Under the pieces are notes generated by a model. It was not told the origin of the DNA. It did not search any database and saw nothing but the letters and a program-made list of their open reading frames with translations. Positions 52,602-64,000 of a stretch of DNA of 64,000 bases are shown here, piece after piece (position 1 is the stretch's first letter; each line of letters starts with the position of its first letter). A program made the position numbers and the translations under genes. The DNA is from Gymnogyps californianus (Eukaryota > Chordata > Aves > Accipitriformes > Cathartidae), in the NCBI RefSeq assembly GCF_018139145.2, contig NC_059486.1, positions 10,106,001-10,170,000 of the forward strand, written 5' to 3'.

Positions 52602-55527
52602 CAGAAGATGATTTAGTTGCATGACCCAAACATTTTGCTTCTATCAGTCTCCCAAGCAGGCAATGCTGAAATAGGGGTGGCAGAAGCCAGACAAAAGATC
52701 ATTTTGGTATTTTTTCTTTCCTCCAACTAATAATGAAAGGTGGGTGATAAATCCCTGTGTCTACTGCTCTGTCTCTGACATTCTAAAACCAATTGCTGAC
52801 AATATGTTGATTGAGAAAATGTCACTATTTTAAAGCTGATCCTGGGATTTTGTAGCTGCCCGAGGAGCTTGTTGCACCAAAACAAACCCTTTAAAGGAAT
52901 TTGTTCAGGAAAGCAAAGATCGATTATAACTCTTTTAGCAGCATCTCAGACCCTGGGGAATTGCTCCAAGAGTTCTGCAGCTTTTAGCTAGTGGTTCCCA
53001 CTCTGGTTTTCCACTGAAGCGCCTGAAACCTCCCAATGCCATGCTAAGGATTCATTTAACTGGCAGGGAGTAAACCACGTGGTAGCCCATGGGCAAACAA
53101 AGCAGGGCAAAACAATAATTGGTTTGAGTGGCAGATCAATTGCATTGTTGTACTGTACTTGTGGTACAGAAAAACGTATCAAAAAGACAATTGTAAACAA
53201 TTATTTTATATTCCAAGGGCTTCCCTATTGATGTTACCAGCAAGTTGAAACACAGCATGAAAAAGTTGACAGCAGTACTCTCTTTCTTTCAGAGATAAAT
53301 TTACTGTATGTCTCCAACAGTTTAGAGGAGAACTGATACAGAACATTCATTCAGTATATTAATGTTGAAAATAGGAGTTCACTTTTGAAGCATGGTTTTA
53401 TATAAGTTCTCCTAAGTTTTATTAATAAAACAGAAAGCTCAGTAAGCTGTTGCAAATCATGCAGAGTTTTAGGAGACCAGGGTGACATATCTACACTAAT
53501 TCTTAAGAGATGCTTCTTAATCTCTCACGTATTATTCCTTGAGAACAAAATGCCCTGATAAAATAATTTGTAATTTTCCCTTAAAAATCTAAGCACCAGT
53601 ACTTTCTGATCCCTCGGTTCTGTGCACTGAAATGGTAACCTTTATCAGAAAACTAGTTTTCCTGAGCACAGACCAGGTTTCTCTACAGACCAGGTTATTT
53701 TCAGGCCCATTCTGAGTGTTATGATTCTGATCCTGGGCCTACAGTAGAACTTGCAGAGTTAGCATTAAGTTTTTATGCACAGCATGAGACTGTGTTATAC
53801 AGGGACACCTCTTGTCACTTCTGATGTGAAGAAAGGGACAAATTATCAAAGCAAGAGTCTTGAATTTGTCATAGATTTTTACAGAATTTATTAGTAAAGG
53901 ATCAGTATTATAAAATGCATGTAAATAGCTCTTGATCAGGTACAGCACTGGATTAACTGGAGTTCACTGAGCTCACCATACAGAGCATATGGAGTGCTTT
54001 GATTTCAGCCTTCCTGTATCTGTACCCTGAAAAATGGCTGGTGTTAACATGCACCCATTAAGACAGTTATTCTCCATTAAAGTTTTCTGCTGGTTTAACC
54101 TCCCTGCCTATTTCTTTTTACATTATTTCTTTACAATACTCAATAGAACTCAACTTTTCACAGCCTTCTGATCATAAAAGCAGAAGTACCTAGAAGCCAA
54201 AGTGTCAGATATACAAATTATCTTATACAATATTCTTCTGATAATGCTAAAAGCTTAACTATAAAAGTGCAAAACACCCTGTGGTGTTCTATGGTTGCTA
54301 TAGCCCTCACCTTCAACTCCTACTAAGAAAGTTCATAATGTATTTTGCAAAAAATCAATCACATAAAACATCAGTTTAGCTAAGCTCCTTAACATAGGAT
54401 CTTGAAGTTTGTTTTACAAATTAGCATGTGTTAAAAAATGTTACCTATTACAATATGCATGAAAATAGATTCTCATAATGTTTATTAGCATACAACAGCC
54501 TAAAAGTACAGCAGTAGTTAATAATAAAGAACTGCTTTGTCCATTATCTTTTCCGGGTTCATAGTCTGTGGGCTTAGAGTTCTTTCAGGTGTGACTATGC
54601 ATGTAATGAAGTAATTTAGTATCAATATTTTTAGAGGGAAATAACTGCTTTTAGCAGTTAGTATTTCATTGTTTTGTGTTTGGGCATTTCAAGTCTTTTT
54701 CCCTATCAAGCTTTCAGGGAATAATTGTAGGACTGAAAAATGGCGTTTGTTTCATTCCCATTTAATCTTTTACACTGAGAGCTAAACTGAAAACAGTTTT
54801 ATGTGATGACATTGCTGTGTTGGAACAAAACACACAACTTAATAGATTTACTGATATAAGGAATAATATGCATTTGCACAGACCATATTCATGAAAGTGT
54901 AATTTGAAAGACAGCAAAACTCAAGCTCCAAAATTTCAAATTGATGGGAAATTCAGTGCCTTTCAAGAGATTAATTCTATATTTTTCTAAATCCAGAGAT
55001 TTGAGTGGGAATTAGGGCTCACACAGTGGGGTCTAAAATATCTTTTGTTTTCAGGAGAAATTAGTCTCTGTTTAAGAATGTTATATTCCTGCACCACAAC
55101 TCTATTAGAAAAAACATTCTCTATTATTTAAAGAGTAATTTGATATATACTCTGTATTAAAATAGTAAATCTTTCCCGTGAATCCTGTGAACTTATCTTT
55201 GAGAGTTGCTATGTAGTGATTCTCCATCCCTACCAGCTCTAGTCTACTTGTAATGCCTGGTAGTTTATTAAAGGGATGAGCAGAAGCAACCTCTAGCCCC
55301 AGCAGAACAACTTCAAACCTTTAGTGTTCAAATCTGGGTTTAATTTTAGCAGTCAAGGCTCATATGTAGTTTGCAATTCAAATTCTGACATTTGCTTTTG
55401 TTATTGCTTTTTGTTGCTATTGCTGTGCAGTTTATGACTTTCTCTCCTGCACTATGGGAAATAGGCAGAAGCTTTTAAGCAGCATCACAGAGGCATAGGT
55501 GGGTAGTGCTCTCTGCGTAGCAGCTAT

Positions 55528-55564
55528 CTTGTACAGTAATCTTGTATGGTAATTACCATACAAG
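55528..55564. repeat. perfect 24-bp palindrome with a flanking direct repeat
   Basis: 55541-55564 is an exact palindrome made of CTTGTATGGTAA and TTACCATACAAG with no spacer. Immediately before it, CTTGTACAGTAAT (55528-55540) is a tandem copy of its first 13 bases with two differences. So one 12-13 bp unit appears twice direct and once inverted. Confidence 0.95.
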
Positions 55565-56340
55565 TGATGCATCATTTTTGGTTTTGAGTTTTAGCTTGAA
55601 TTCTGAAAAAAGTAGCAGCTTACGATTTCTTGTGTTTATGGCTACTTGTGGGGCCCATCTCTCTTAACCATGAGATTCTCTCCACATAAATGATTTCCCC
55701 CCCCTTAAGTTATCCTACAAATTGTCACCATGCATTTTGGTCTCTCAGAAGAACTCTTATGGTTGATGGCCTGCCCTTGATGTACTTAGAAATAATTGTT
55801 TGTATTGTCTTTACCTTCATGTCTTATTTAAATTTCTCACATTCTTGATTTATCAGATCTTAGCTATTCCACTGAGATCTTACACAGCTCTGTGGTTGGA
55901 ATCTGATGATGTTTCACAAAACAGCCCAAGAAAGCCTGCAGCCAAGAGCTGATGTTCCCAGGCAGCCTTCACCTGCCACCAAGAACAGTTCTCTACCAGG
56001 AGCAGCTAATCAGAGAAAGCAATGCATTTAGCTGTTTGCTTATTGTGCCTGACTCCCTGATTTATAGTTATTATAGTGCTTATACAGTCACTGTGCCAGA
56101 TAGAACTAAGCATAATATGAGCTCACAGTGTAACTGATGTTATCTGATGGTGCTAGACTTTTCCTCATGTAGTGCTTGATTTTTCTGCTGCTATTTTTCT
56201 GTTTAAGTGATTGATATGATTTTCAAAGTACTCGTGCCATGTGAAAAAAAAAAAAGGCATTTTTCTTGATGAATTGTGATTTTTATCATAATTTACAAAG
56301 GTTTCATGTCTTTGAGACTCTCTGAAAAGTCACAGGTGTC

Positions 56341-56378
56341 AATATTGGCCAATATTGCATATAATGTCATGCAATATT
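56341..56378. repeat. overlapping palindrome and inverted repeat of AATATT units
   Basis: AATATTGGCCAATATT (56341-56356) is a perfect 16-bp palindrome. Its right arm overlaps AATATTGCAT (56351-56360), which is the exact reverse complement of ATGCAATATT (56369-56378) across an 8-bp loop. Two mutually exclusive cruciforms can form within 38 bp. Confidence 0.9.
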
Positions 56379-59300
56379 CTGGGCTGAACTGACTGAGGAG
56401 TGAACAGTTTCTGGTGATTTCCAGTTCTGCTGATAGTGCAAAAAACATTTCAGGCAATTGAATGTGAAAGTTATCACTCATGTAAAACTACTTAAAATGA
56501 GAAAGAAAATGTCCTTTGGATTTGAATGTGTGTTAGCCAGATCCATCAATATGATAAACCTGCCAGAACCAACCTTAAAACATTGTTTGACAGTATGAAA
56601 ACTCTGTGGGAATCCACAGCAAAATGAAAGATAAAATCAGAACTAAAAGCATCCTGCAATAATTGTAGTCTGTAAGATATGTTTCTTGTCAGATGTTGTA
56701 CATGTGTAGTTAATAGTCTGAAACTTCATGAATATTAATCGTGAGACATCAAAGTCAGACTACTGTGTATAACAGCAAGCTAATCTCTGAATTCAATAAA
56801 CACAGTATACTTTTAATTTAGATAATGAAAGGCTTAGGGTTTGAACCAACACAAATTTTCCATAGTGGTAAAAGAATTGATAGTTTTACTATCCCGATTT
56901 ACTCTGATGGAAATGCTGCAGCACCCTGTTCTTTCTCTTGAACCCTAAAGCTTTTAATCTTTTTATAACATCTATTTTATAATGGATCACTGATGTTTTT
57001 AAGCTGGTGTTTTAGGGTACCACTATCAGATTCATCTCTCCTGGAAGTTTTGCTTAATTCAGTGCATATTTTATTTAAGGAGGACGGCTTGAAACTGTCA
57101 TGTTCCAAACCATGTTAGAAAACAGGGCTTGGATGCTTTAAAGCTTTGAGTCAGGAATTGAGTCCCTAGTCTGAGATCTCTTAACAAGGCCTATTTTTCA
57201 AGAAGTAGAGTCACTTATAGATGTTTCTAACTTTGCTTTTTTGAAAGTCCTTTCACTGAACACAAATGGAAGCTGAGTGCCACTTTCGGGGAGTTGGTTT
57301 ACTTTGGCACCTTTATTCAAACCTGTGCTGATTTTGATAGTGCTGCTGCTCTAAGCTTGGTGTGCTCCCAGGGATCTTTGTCTCTTCCAGCAGATGAAAA
57401 CCAGACCTATATTCCTTGTGAGTGGTATAGGAGCCCTGGATTTGGTTGCTGTGAGTAACTTAAGTAATTGAGAAAACAAGACTTACACAAAGTAAAACAA
57501 ATATTTCAGCAAAACATTACAGGAGTTGAGTTTATATCTGATAGCAAAAAGATTCTTTTTGGTCTACAAGTAGCTGGTAATTAAACAGGAAAAACTAAAT
57601 AAGAAACAATAAGACAACTATAATGTGTTGTGATGATCAAATTATATTTTAAAACACAATTTCTAAATTACTTTTGACAGTTCAGGTGTTAACAGAAAAG
57701 TATTTTCAAAGCTGGCCATGTTTCCATAACAAAATTGACAAAATATGGAAAATGCTAAAATTAGGCATTTTCTTTCTCACAAGTAACATACAGTATGTGT
57801 GTGATTTTGTTGCTTTAAATGTGCAATTACAGTGCACCATGTAAAAGAGTAGAAATTAAATGTAAATAAGAAAAAAGTGTTAAGGGAAAGAGGAATAGCA
57901 ATCCCCTGGAAACACAGAAAATGTCTGCTCTTTTTCTTTAAAAGAGCATACATTTTAAAAACGTTTTTTAAATGTTGGACTGAGATAGCTTGAAGACATT
58001 ACACACATGGCTGTAACTAGAGATTTTAGTAATGATCTGCGTAGACAAAAAGTAGTAGTACATCACAGCCATTGAATAACTCAGTCTTAGAGAACAGAAA
58101 ATAAACGTGAGTTCCACATGGTCAGTGCTCTGATGCACAATATAATGGACTGGTGAAGGAATTAAATGAGAGAAGGATGTATGGAGGGTGTATTTGTGAA
58201 ATAGATGAAAAAATAGCTACCCATTTGCAACAACTTGGACAAAAAAAAATTGGGCTTATTGCCTGTTGGAATAAGCTGACATAATTTCAGCAGTTTCTGA
58301 ATGGCAATAATAGAATTGTTATTAGTTAACCATAAGCAAAAATCTGGCCTTTGCTATCTCTGTTGACAAAGTGCTAAGAGTCACTACAGCTTGTAATTCT
58401 GAAGTATACTGCCATGTATCACTCAAAAAGCCTTAAAAATAAGTGTGATGGATGCTTGACACAAAATTAAACAAATTAAGCAGTTCGCAATACTGTATAT
58501 GCAAAGGTACCACAAATATGCCGAGAAAGCTTTGCTTGCATTATTGTATAATTTTTACATTCCTTTTGAAATGGCATCATGTAAAGTAAATTATCTCTAA
58601 CAAACAACAGTCAGACTGGATGAGAGACTCTTACAGCTATTTTTATGACTGAAATTACAGCTGAAGTGGTGAAGTTATATTTTTTGACAGTGTAGATACT
58701 CTAACGTTTCCCAGAGCTTGAAAGCAAATGTGTATTTCCTGGGTACAGAGTTATAACATGCCACTGCAGTCTTGTCACTGGTTTCTTATAAAATTCACTC
58801 TCAAAGTTATAAGGGTGGGAAGGACCAACTGGTAAAGGATTATGTGATATATCATTAAAGTATATGAAAACTGCAAGGTGTTGCTGAACACCTTCTGCTT
58901 GTGCTGTCCTCAGTGGGATGCAAATATGTCCGCTACCTCTCAAGATCAAATTTAATATCATCTCTACTTTTCCCTCTTACACTGTGACAGGATTATAAAA
59001 TACTAGGGCATGGTTTATTATGGAGTTGGCTCTTAAGTAACAGATGTTCCATAACGATAACAAAGACTGCATATTATAAATTGTCTGACTATTAACATGT
59101 TTCGAAACCTTTACAATAACGCAATGTCACTAATTGTTGTCTCTCTGCAATGTCTTTAGCCTAGAGGCTCTATATGCGAGAAAAAAGGAGTCGGGGCAGG
59201 GTTTGGTAAATTGCAGTCATGTAGGCATTCAGCTTTACTAGAGAACATGACAGTAGTTGTTCCACAACATTGACCAACTGAAATAATTGTATGTCTTCTT

Positions 59301-60689
59301 ATAGAACAAAATGGCAAGTTTCTAAAGCCAACATTATCTCTTTTCATTTCTGTAGTACTTTTTCTTATTGTGAAATCTGCCTCAGTTACTAGGAAATGTG
59401 CTTTTCTCTGAGCCTAAAACAAATTGAAGAGAGAGCCCACGGAAAACAATTTTAGAGTTCATAACCCAAGCTGTATCATGAAAAGTAATTTATAGATAAC
59501 AAACCATTAACCTTGAAGAGGGGAAGGTCAGCAAAGTGGCAGCACTTTTATTAAAAAGCTGTGTGGGAAGAGAAGAGCAGTATCTCAAACCCATCACAAA
59601 CACGTGAAATGCTATGATCATTTTACACCTCAGTAAGCAGAGCTTCTTAAAGAATTCACTTTATGAAATAAATTAGGTTGATTTATACGGGAACATACCA
59701 AACACTCACAGTAGTAAACGTCTGCTAACAGTATTGTGAAGATCCTGATGTGCATGTGTGCAAGTCTGCGTCTAAGCATTTTTAACCAATTAAAAATAGA
59801 GCACATGGGTAATGCTACTTCACTGCTGATAGAAAGACTCTTGTCAATTTTCCTTTGGCTACTGCCATCTCATTGCTGGCTCCTACAGGAATTTGACTAT
59901 TTATAATGATCTGTTTACAATCAGTCCATATAAAACTCTCCTGTGGCCCTTAAACACTTAAATTGCATATACTCCACTAAATGATATCATTGGCTTCTCA
60001 GTATTTTGGCACCATCTGTCAATAAATTTTTACAGTAATTGGGTGACTATAGTGTTTAGGTAAGACCGTATACTTCAGGTAAAAATTCCAGTATTAATAT
60101 TCTGACCAACCCAAAGTTCCTTCAAATTCAGTAAGAGTCAAAGTTACATAAAACTTACAGTGAAAAACTGCATTTTTAGCAATAATGACCCAATCTAATA
60201 CTGTCCTTTAGACATTCTGTATGTTCTTCTGTTTGTTTAGATTACAAACTAGGTTGAGAGTCCTATTCTTTCTACTTGTCAGCTCAATCTCAGCATGGCA
60301 GTTAAAAAATAATAAATTTAGAGAATCCAAAAGCAAACTACTTTACCTTAGTAAGCAAGTCAGTGGCTTGTCTTGCTTACTTCTTTTCTAGTATGTATTT
60401 TTCTGCTGTCTGCTTGCCTGAAAACACATAAAAGATCCGAAGTGTCCTTAGTTCCTCAAAGACAGACCTGCTGGGGATACCAGAATTTTAAATGGATATG
60501 TCCGTAATACTGCTTCCACCATCATCCTCATCTGATGACTGCTACCATCTGGGCAACTATAAACTTTTCTTAGTCATGTAGTTGCTGTGGGTTCCCAGAC
60601 AAAAAACAAAGTTAAGAAGCTCAGCAAAACTGCAACAAATAGAACTAAACATTCTTCCTGGGTGAAGAGTATGCACTGCTGTCCTAAAG

Positions 60690-60862
60690 ATCATAGAATG
60701 GTTTGGGTTGGAAGGAATCTTTAAAGATCATCTAGTTCCAACCCCCCCGCCATGGGCAGGGACATCTTTCACTAGATCAGGTTGCTCAAAACCCCATCAA
60801 ATCTGATTTTGAACACTTCCAATGATGGGGCATCCACAACTTCTCTGGACAACCTGTTCCAG
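60690..60862 (-). mobile_element. CR1 LINE, 5'-truncated 3' end
   Basis: The plus strand starts with ATCATAGAATGGTTTGGGTT and continues GGAAGGAATCTTTAAAGATC, CATCTAGTTCCAACCCCCC, GCCATGGGCAGGGACATC, CACTAGATCAGGTTGCTC and GGGGCATCCACAACTTCTC. It ends in GACAACCTGTTCCAG. This is the reverse complement of the 3' end of a typical avian CR1, so the element lies on the minus strand with its 3' terminus at 60690 and is truncated at 60862. It is the least diverged repeat in the window. CR1 copies normally lack target-site duplications, and none is evident. Confidence 0.95.
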
Positions 60863-61429
60863 ATAAAATATTACAGGTTTATTATATTAATAAATTGTAA
60901 TTGTGATTTCTGATATTTATATATAATAACCACAATCCAAATAAGTATGCTTATAATTAAATATTATTTAAATAAGTATACTTACAACAAATGTAACAGT
61001 AAATATATAACGAATACAGTAATTCAAAGGAAGTTTCACATAGGAAGTACACAGCTGAACCACCTGTGTCCTTAGCAAAGGGAAAATTGACAAAGGGGCT
61101 GTGTCCTTACCAAAATCGCACAACTAATATTAAGCACCTACAATTAAAGCATATTTTACATTGCTTTTAGCATGATTTGTCAATGAAGCAAGGCTTGTAC
61201 AGTTGCATTTTATCTACTGGTCTACCTGTCACTCCCAGCTTTCTCTCTTCCTCACCTAAAACATTTTGAATCTTTGGAGCGGTATCGATCAGAGGAGGAG
61301 AGGGTTCAAAGACTTAAGGTACTTACCATAGGTTTGCACAAAATATGACCCAAGAGATTCATGCAGTCTTCAATGCTGGTTTTACTCCAGCAGTATTTGC
61401 AAGGCTTAACCCAGAGACACAGGAGTGCC
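60863..61429. other. AT-rich unique sequence next to CR1
   Basis: Very AT-rich. The word AAATAAGTATRCTTAYAA occurs twice with a 31-bp period (60939-60956 and 60970-60987). No exon or transposon is recognised. Confidence 0.5.
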
Positions 61430-61680
61430 CTGGGTCACAATGTAGAAGTTAACTGGTCAGCACACGCATAGCCCAGGCCCCAGAAAATGCCATCTCTGCC
61501 GCAGTCAGCAGGTGTAAAACTGGTGGATGCAGAGCATGGAGACAGGGAGTGCATTGTTGCAAGGACTGGGCTGAAGGGACAATCTGGGAACAGGAAAGGA
61601 GATATATTAGCGGTGCCATTCTGGGAACTTCCTCATCCCTTAGATCACCACCATGGAATAGGAACTCCATAATGTTTGTA
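61430..61680. other. locally GC-richer patch with overlapping open frames
   Basis: About 250 bp are richer in G+C than the flanks, with three overlapping open frames of 61-83 codons on both strands. None of the translations is recognisable, and the overlap on opposite strands argues against a gene. It may be a decayed repeat or part of an old retroposed sequence next to the LINE fragment downstream. Confidence 0.35.
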
Positions 61681-61867
61681 ATCCTCTGTTGGAGAGGCAA
61701 AATGATTCACTCAATAATTGTCTTTTCTATTTAGGTAGTTCATAATTTGCAACATATTTTGCTTTCTGTTTAGAGATGATGGATAGAGGATTACGATGTG
61801 AAAGTACAAATGCCTTATCAGATATTCAGCTCTGATACAAACCTCTTAGTTTGACCTTAATTCCATG

Positions 61868-62275
61868 CACAGCATTCAAATAGATTTTGAAGAAAAGAGA
61901 ATAATCAAGAGATAAATGCAATTTGTGGCTGACACAAAGTTAACGGAGTTTGCCAGTCATGTAGACAGCTAGATTACCGTATGGTAAGAATAAATGTCCT
62001 TGTTGCCTGTAGTAACAGAACTGGGTTTAAATTTAATAATATAAAGTGCAAAGTCATGCCTTAGGGACTGAAAAAGAGGGTGTCTGGCTACAAAAGAAGA
62101 AGAGAAGGTCCTGAATTGCATTGATGGATGATAGGATAACTGTCATTGAGACTCGAGCATGTAAAGGGGCCTTTTGCACGCATTGAATGAAGTAGTATCC
62201 CCAGGGACATGAGCCCTTTCTCTGAAGCACAGGGTGCAGTTAACTTTGTGGAAAAGTCCAGCGCATTTGGGCTAA
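61868..62275 (+). mobile_element. very old CR1-like LINE fragment (3' reverse-transcriptase region)
   Basis: Several landmarks of the 3' coding part of CR1-type reverse transcriptases occur in the right order. First is CATTCAAATAGATTTTGAAG, where the family has an ATTAATGATTTAGATGAAG block. GTGGCTGACACAAAGTTAAC follows, where it has GCTGATGACACAAAGCTGG. AATATAAAGTGCAAAGTCAT and GCCTTAGGGA come next, where it has GACAAGTGCAAAGTACTGCACTTAGGAA. Last is GCATTGAATGAAGTAGTATC, where it has GCATTAACAGAAGTAT. Frameshifts and stops are everywhere. Element on the plus strand; boundaries and subfamily uncertain. Confidence 0.5.
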
Positions 62276-64000
62276 TGCTAACAATTTTTAGCACCTAACA
62301 AATTTTCTGATACTGAAGGATTGCAGAATACTGGTAATACCTCTTGTTTTCTCTTTTTCTGAAGCATATTATATATTTTGAGGCTTTTGGTCTTTTGTAT
62401 GCAAGTGTTTTAGTGTAATGGGTTTTTCTGTGGCTTGTGATATATGGTCAAGAACTTTCTGGATTTAATGCCATTTACATTAATGACTGGGATTACAGAG
62501 GTTTGACACAGTGACCCAGAGACTTCTTTTGCTCTTATGGTTTAAGTCAGTAGCACTACACTAATATTCACCAACACATGATTTAAACCAATGAACAATA
62601 TAGCTGATGGATGTCACCTTTTTACACAACAACATTTTCAAGCAGAAAGGCACTGAACCACAGAAAGTGTGAAAAAATAGACTAATAGTTGCCGTCAATC
62701 TCCATTTATCCTGGATGACAAGTACATTAAAAAGCATAGGCAGTGACACTAATCCAGTGCAGATAATAGACATGACTACTGTTTAGAAAGTCATCTTCTT
62801 GTTCTTAACTATCTCAACTGATGGTCCATTACATAAGCATATTCAACGCTTTTTTCCCCCCTCCTTTTAAATAGGTGAAAATCCAGATATTCCACAGTTC
62901 ATACTCATGAGGTAGCAATCATTGGTACAGTCATGCTCTAGCAGCTAAATATATAGCCCTGGAAAATAAAATGTTATTTACTGTCCCGTCTACTCTAAAC
63001 AGATACATACACAAAATACCATAATCGAGCCTGTGATAGGCTATACGTATGTATTGCATAGGGGTCAACAGTAATAAGAACTTCAAATACTGTGACAGCT
63101 GTTGCTTTTTAACAGAGAACATCAACATTATGTACTCCTCATTTGTTATGATCCGCTTGGGAATAAATTATTTCATTATGATATATGGTTAATAAGCATG
63201 CAAAAATAGTTACACTAGTTAGTTGATGGTTGGTTGAAAATACTAGCTGCAGAAAATGGACATGGGAATACAATCAAACAGATCTGAGTTACAACAGAAT
63301 AAGTTACAGTTCTCCATCTGAACCAATGAAACTAAATGTGTGCACATTTGTAGACTACTTTTTGATTACAAGCACCTTAATAATCAGGGCAGTTTAACCT
63401 CTAGTATTTTTCAGTGGTTTATGAATCATGTACATATATCTAACAGTAATCTCAATGTACTGATTTAAACATGATACTGTTCTCATTCTTAAAAAGCGTG
63501 GGTTCAATAAACAAATGATTATTGCATATCAACTTCTACAACATTTCCTTACTTTTTCTGAAGGGAAGAAAAGAGGAAAATTATCTATTGAAAGCTTTTC
63601 AAAGCCCTAAATATCTGGAAACCGTACTCCTCTAGGGGAGGGGAGCTCTTCTCCAACTGATGCAACAGAGCGGCTGCTTATGTTCAGCTCAGTTGGTATC
63701 TTGATGATGATGTTATAGACAGAACAAAAGCTTTGTGAAGAAGTAGTAGTCCACTGACGAAGACCATAATATGTGAATGGCTGTATGGATTAAGAATTTA
63801 ATCCAGCCCAGCAACCTGTACAACAGTGGCAGTAAGCACATAATTATGGAAGAGGAAAAATCACAGGCAAACGTGTGATATTCCTCTGATACTCCTCCAG
63901 CCTTCTATTATTTTTGTCCATAAAGAGAATATGGTTTCTATGGATTTCATCTGGTTGTCAGACTGAAATGATCTGTGGTTTTTTTCTGTTGTTTGTTGAC
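62276..64000. other. gene-free AT-rich sequence to window end
   Basis: I see no exon, RNA gene or recognised repeat. Open frames are short. The window ends in unique sequence. Confidence 0.5.

Larger units (their letters stand above)
46954..60689. other. gene-free AT-rich stretch
   Basis: Nearly 14 kb without a supported exon, RNA gene or recognised transposon. It holds T-rich low complexity near 47250-47279, a slightly GC-richer piece with nested inverted repeats at 49805-49851, the CA microsatellite at 50896-50925 and the palindromes at 52579, 55541 and 56341, listed separately. Confidence 0.5.

Noticed and set aside
52566..52640. possible MIR fragment around ATTTTACAGGATGAAGAAA
   Set aside because: Only about 20 bp fit, and the palindrome explains the sequence better.

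Overview
This window looks like intergenic or deep-intronic DNA from a bird. It is AT-rich and sparse in CpG, and I see no confident protein-coding exon, RNA gene, CRISPR array, operon or prokaryotic signal. The avian call rests on three things: CR1 LINE 3' ends with the usual bird sequence (60690-60862 on the minus strand, 46836-46953 on the plus strand), a degraded solo LTR at about 26604-27080 of a family I recognise from neoavian birds, and ancient MIR-type SINE fragments. The LTR argues for a neoavian bird rather than a galliform. I cannot name the species or the chromosome.

Layout. 1-26600 is mostly unique AT-rich sequence. It holds a GC-rich patch with a strong G-quadruplex candidate (5090-5335), three MIR-like fragments (7606-7735, 16209-16500, 21632-21736), small local duplications (22735-22782, 23791-23852), and stretches that read like conserved noncoding elements. 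26604-27080 is the solo LTR. 27081-41672 is again mostly unique, with a 24-T run (29843-29866) and a degenerate tandem array at about 31792-32350. That array has three diverged copies of about 168 bp, a telomere-like GGTTAGGGTTA in the first and a T/G-rich insertion in the third. A weak MIR-like piece lies at 33412-33490. 41673-42164 (minus) is the longest open frame in the window, 163 codons. It has some codon-position bias and no recognised homology, so it is either an unidentified exon or retrocopy, or chance. 42165-64000 holds the two CR1 ends, a CA microsatellite (50896-50925), three sets of perfect or near-perfect palindromes (52579-52601, 55541-55564, 56341-56378), a locally GC-richer patch (61430-61680) and a very old CR1-like LINE fragment (about 61868-62275).

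Nothing here forms a multi-gene system. The observations most worth checking are the 168-bp array, the 24-bp palindrome, the 163-codon frame and the candidate conserved elements. All repeat-family assignments are from memory of consensus features and were not searched.
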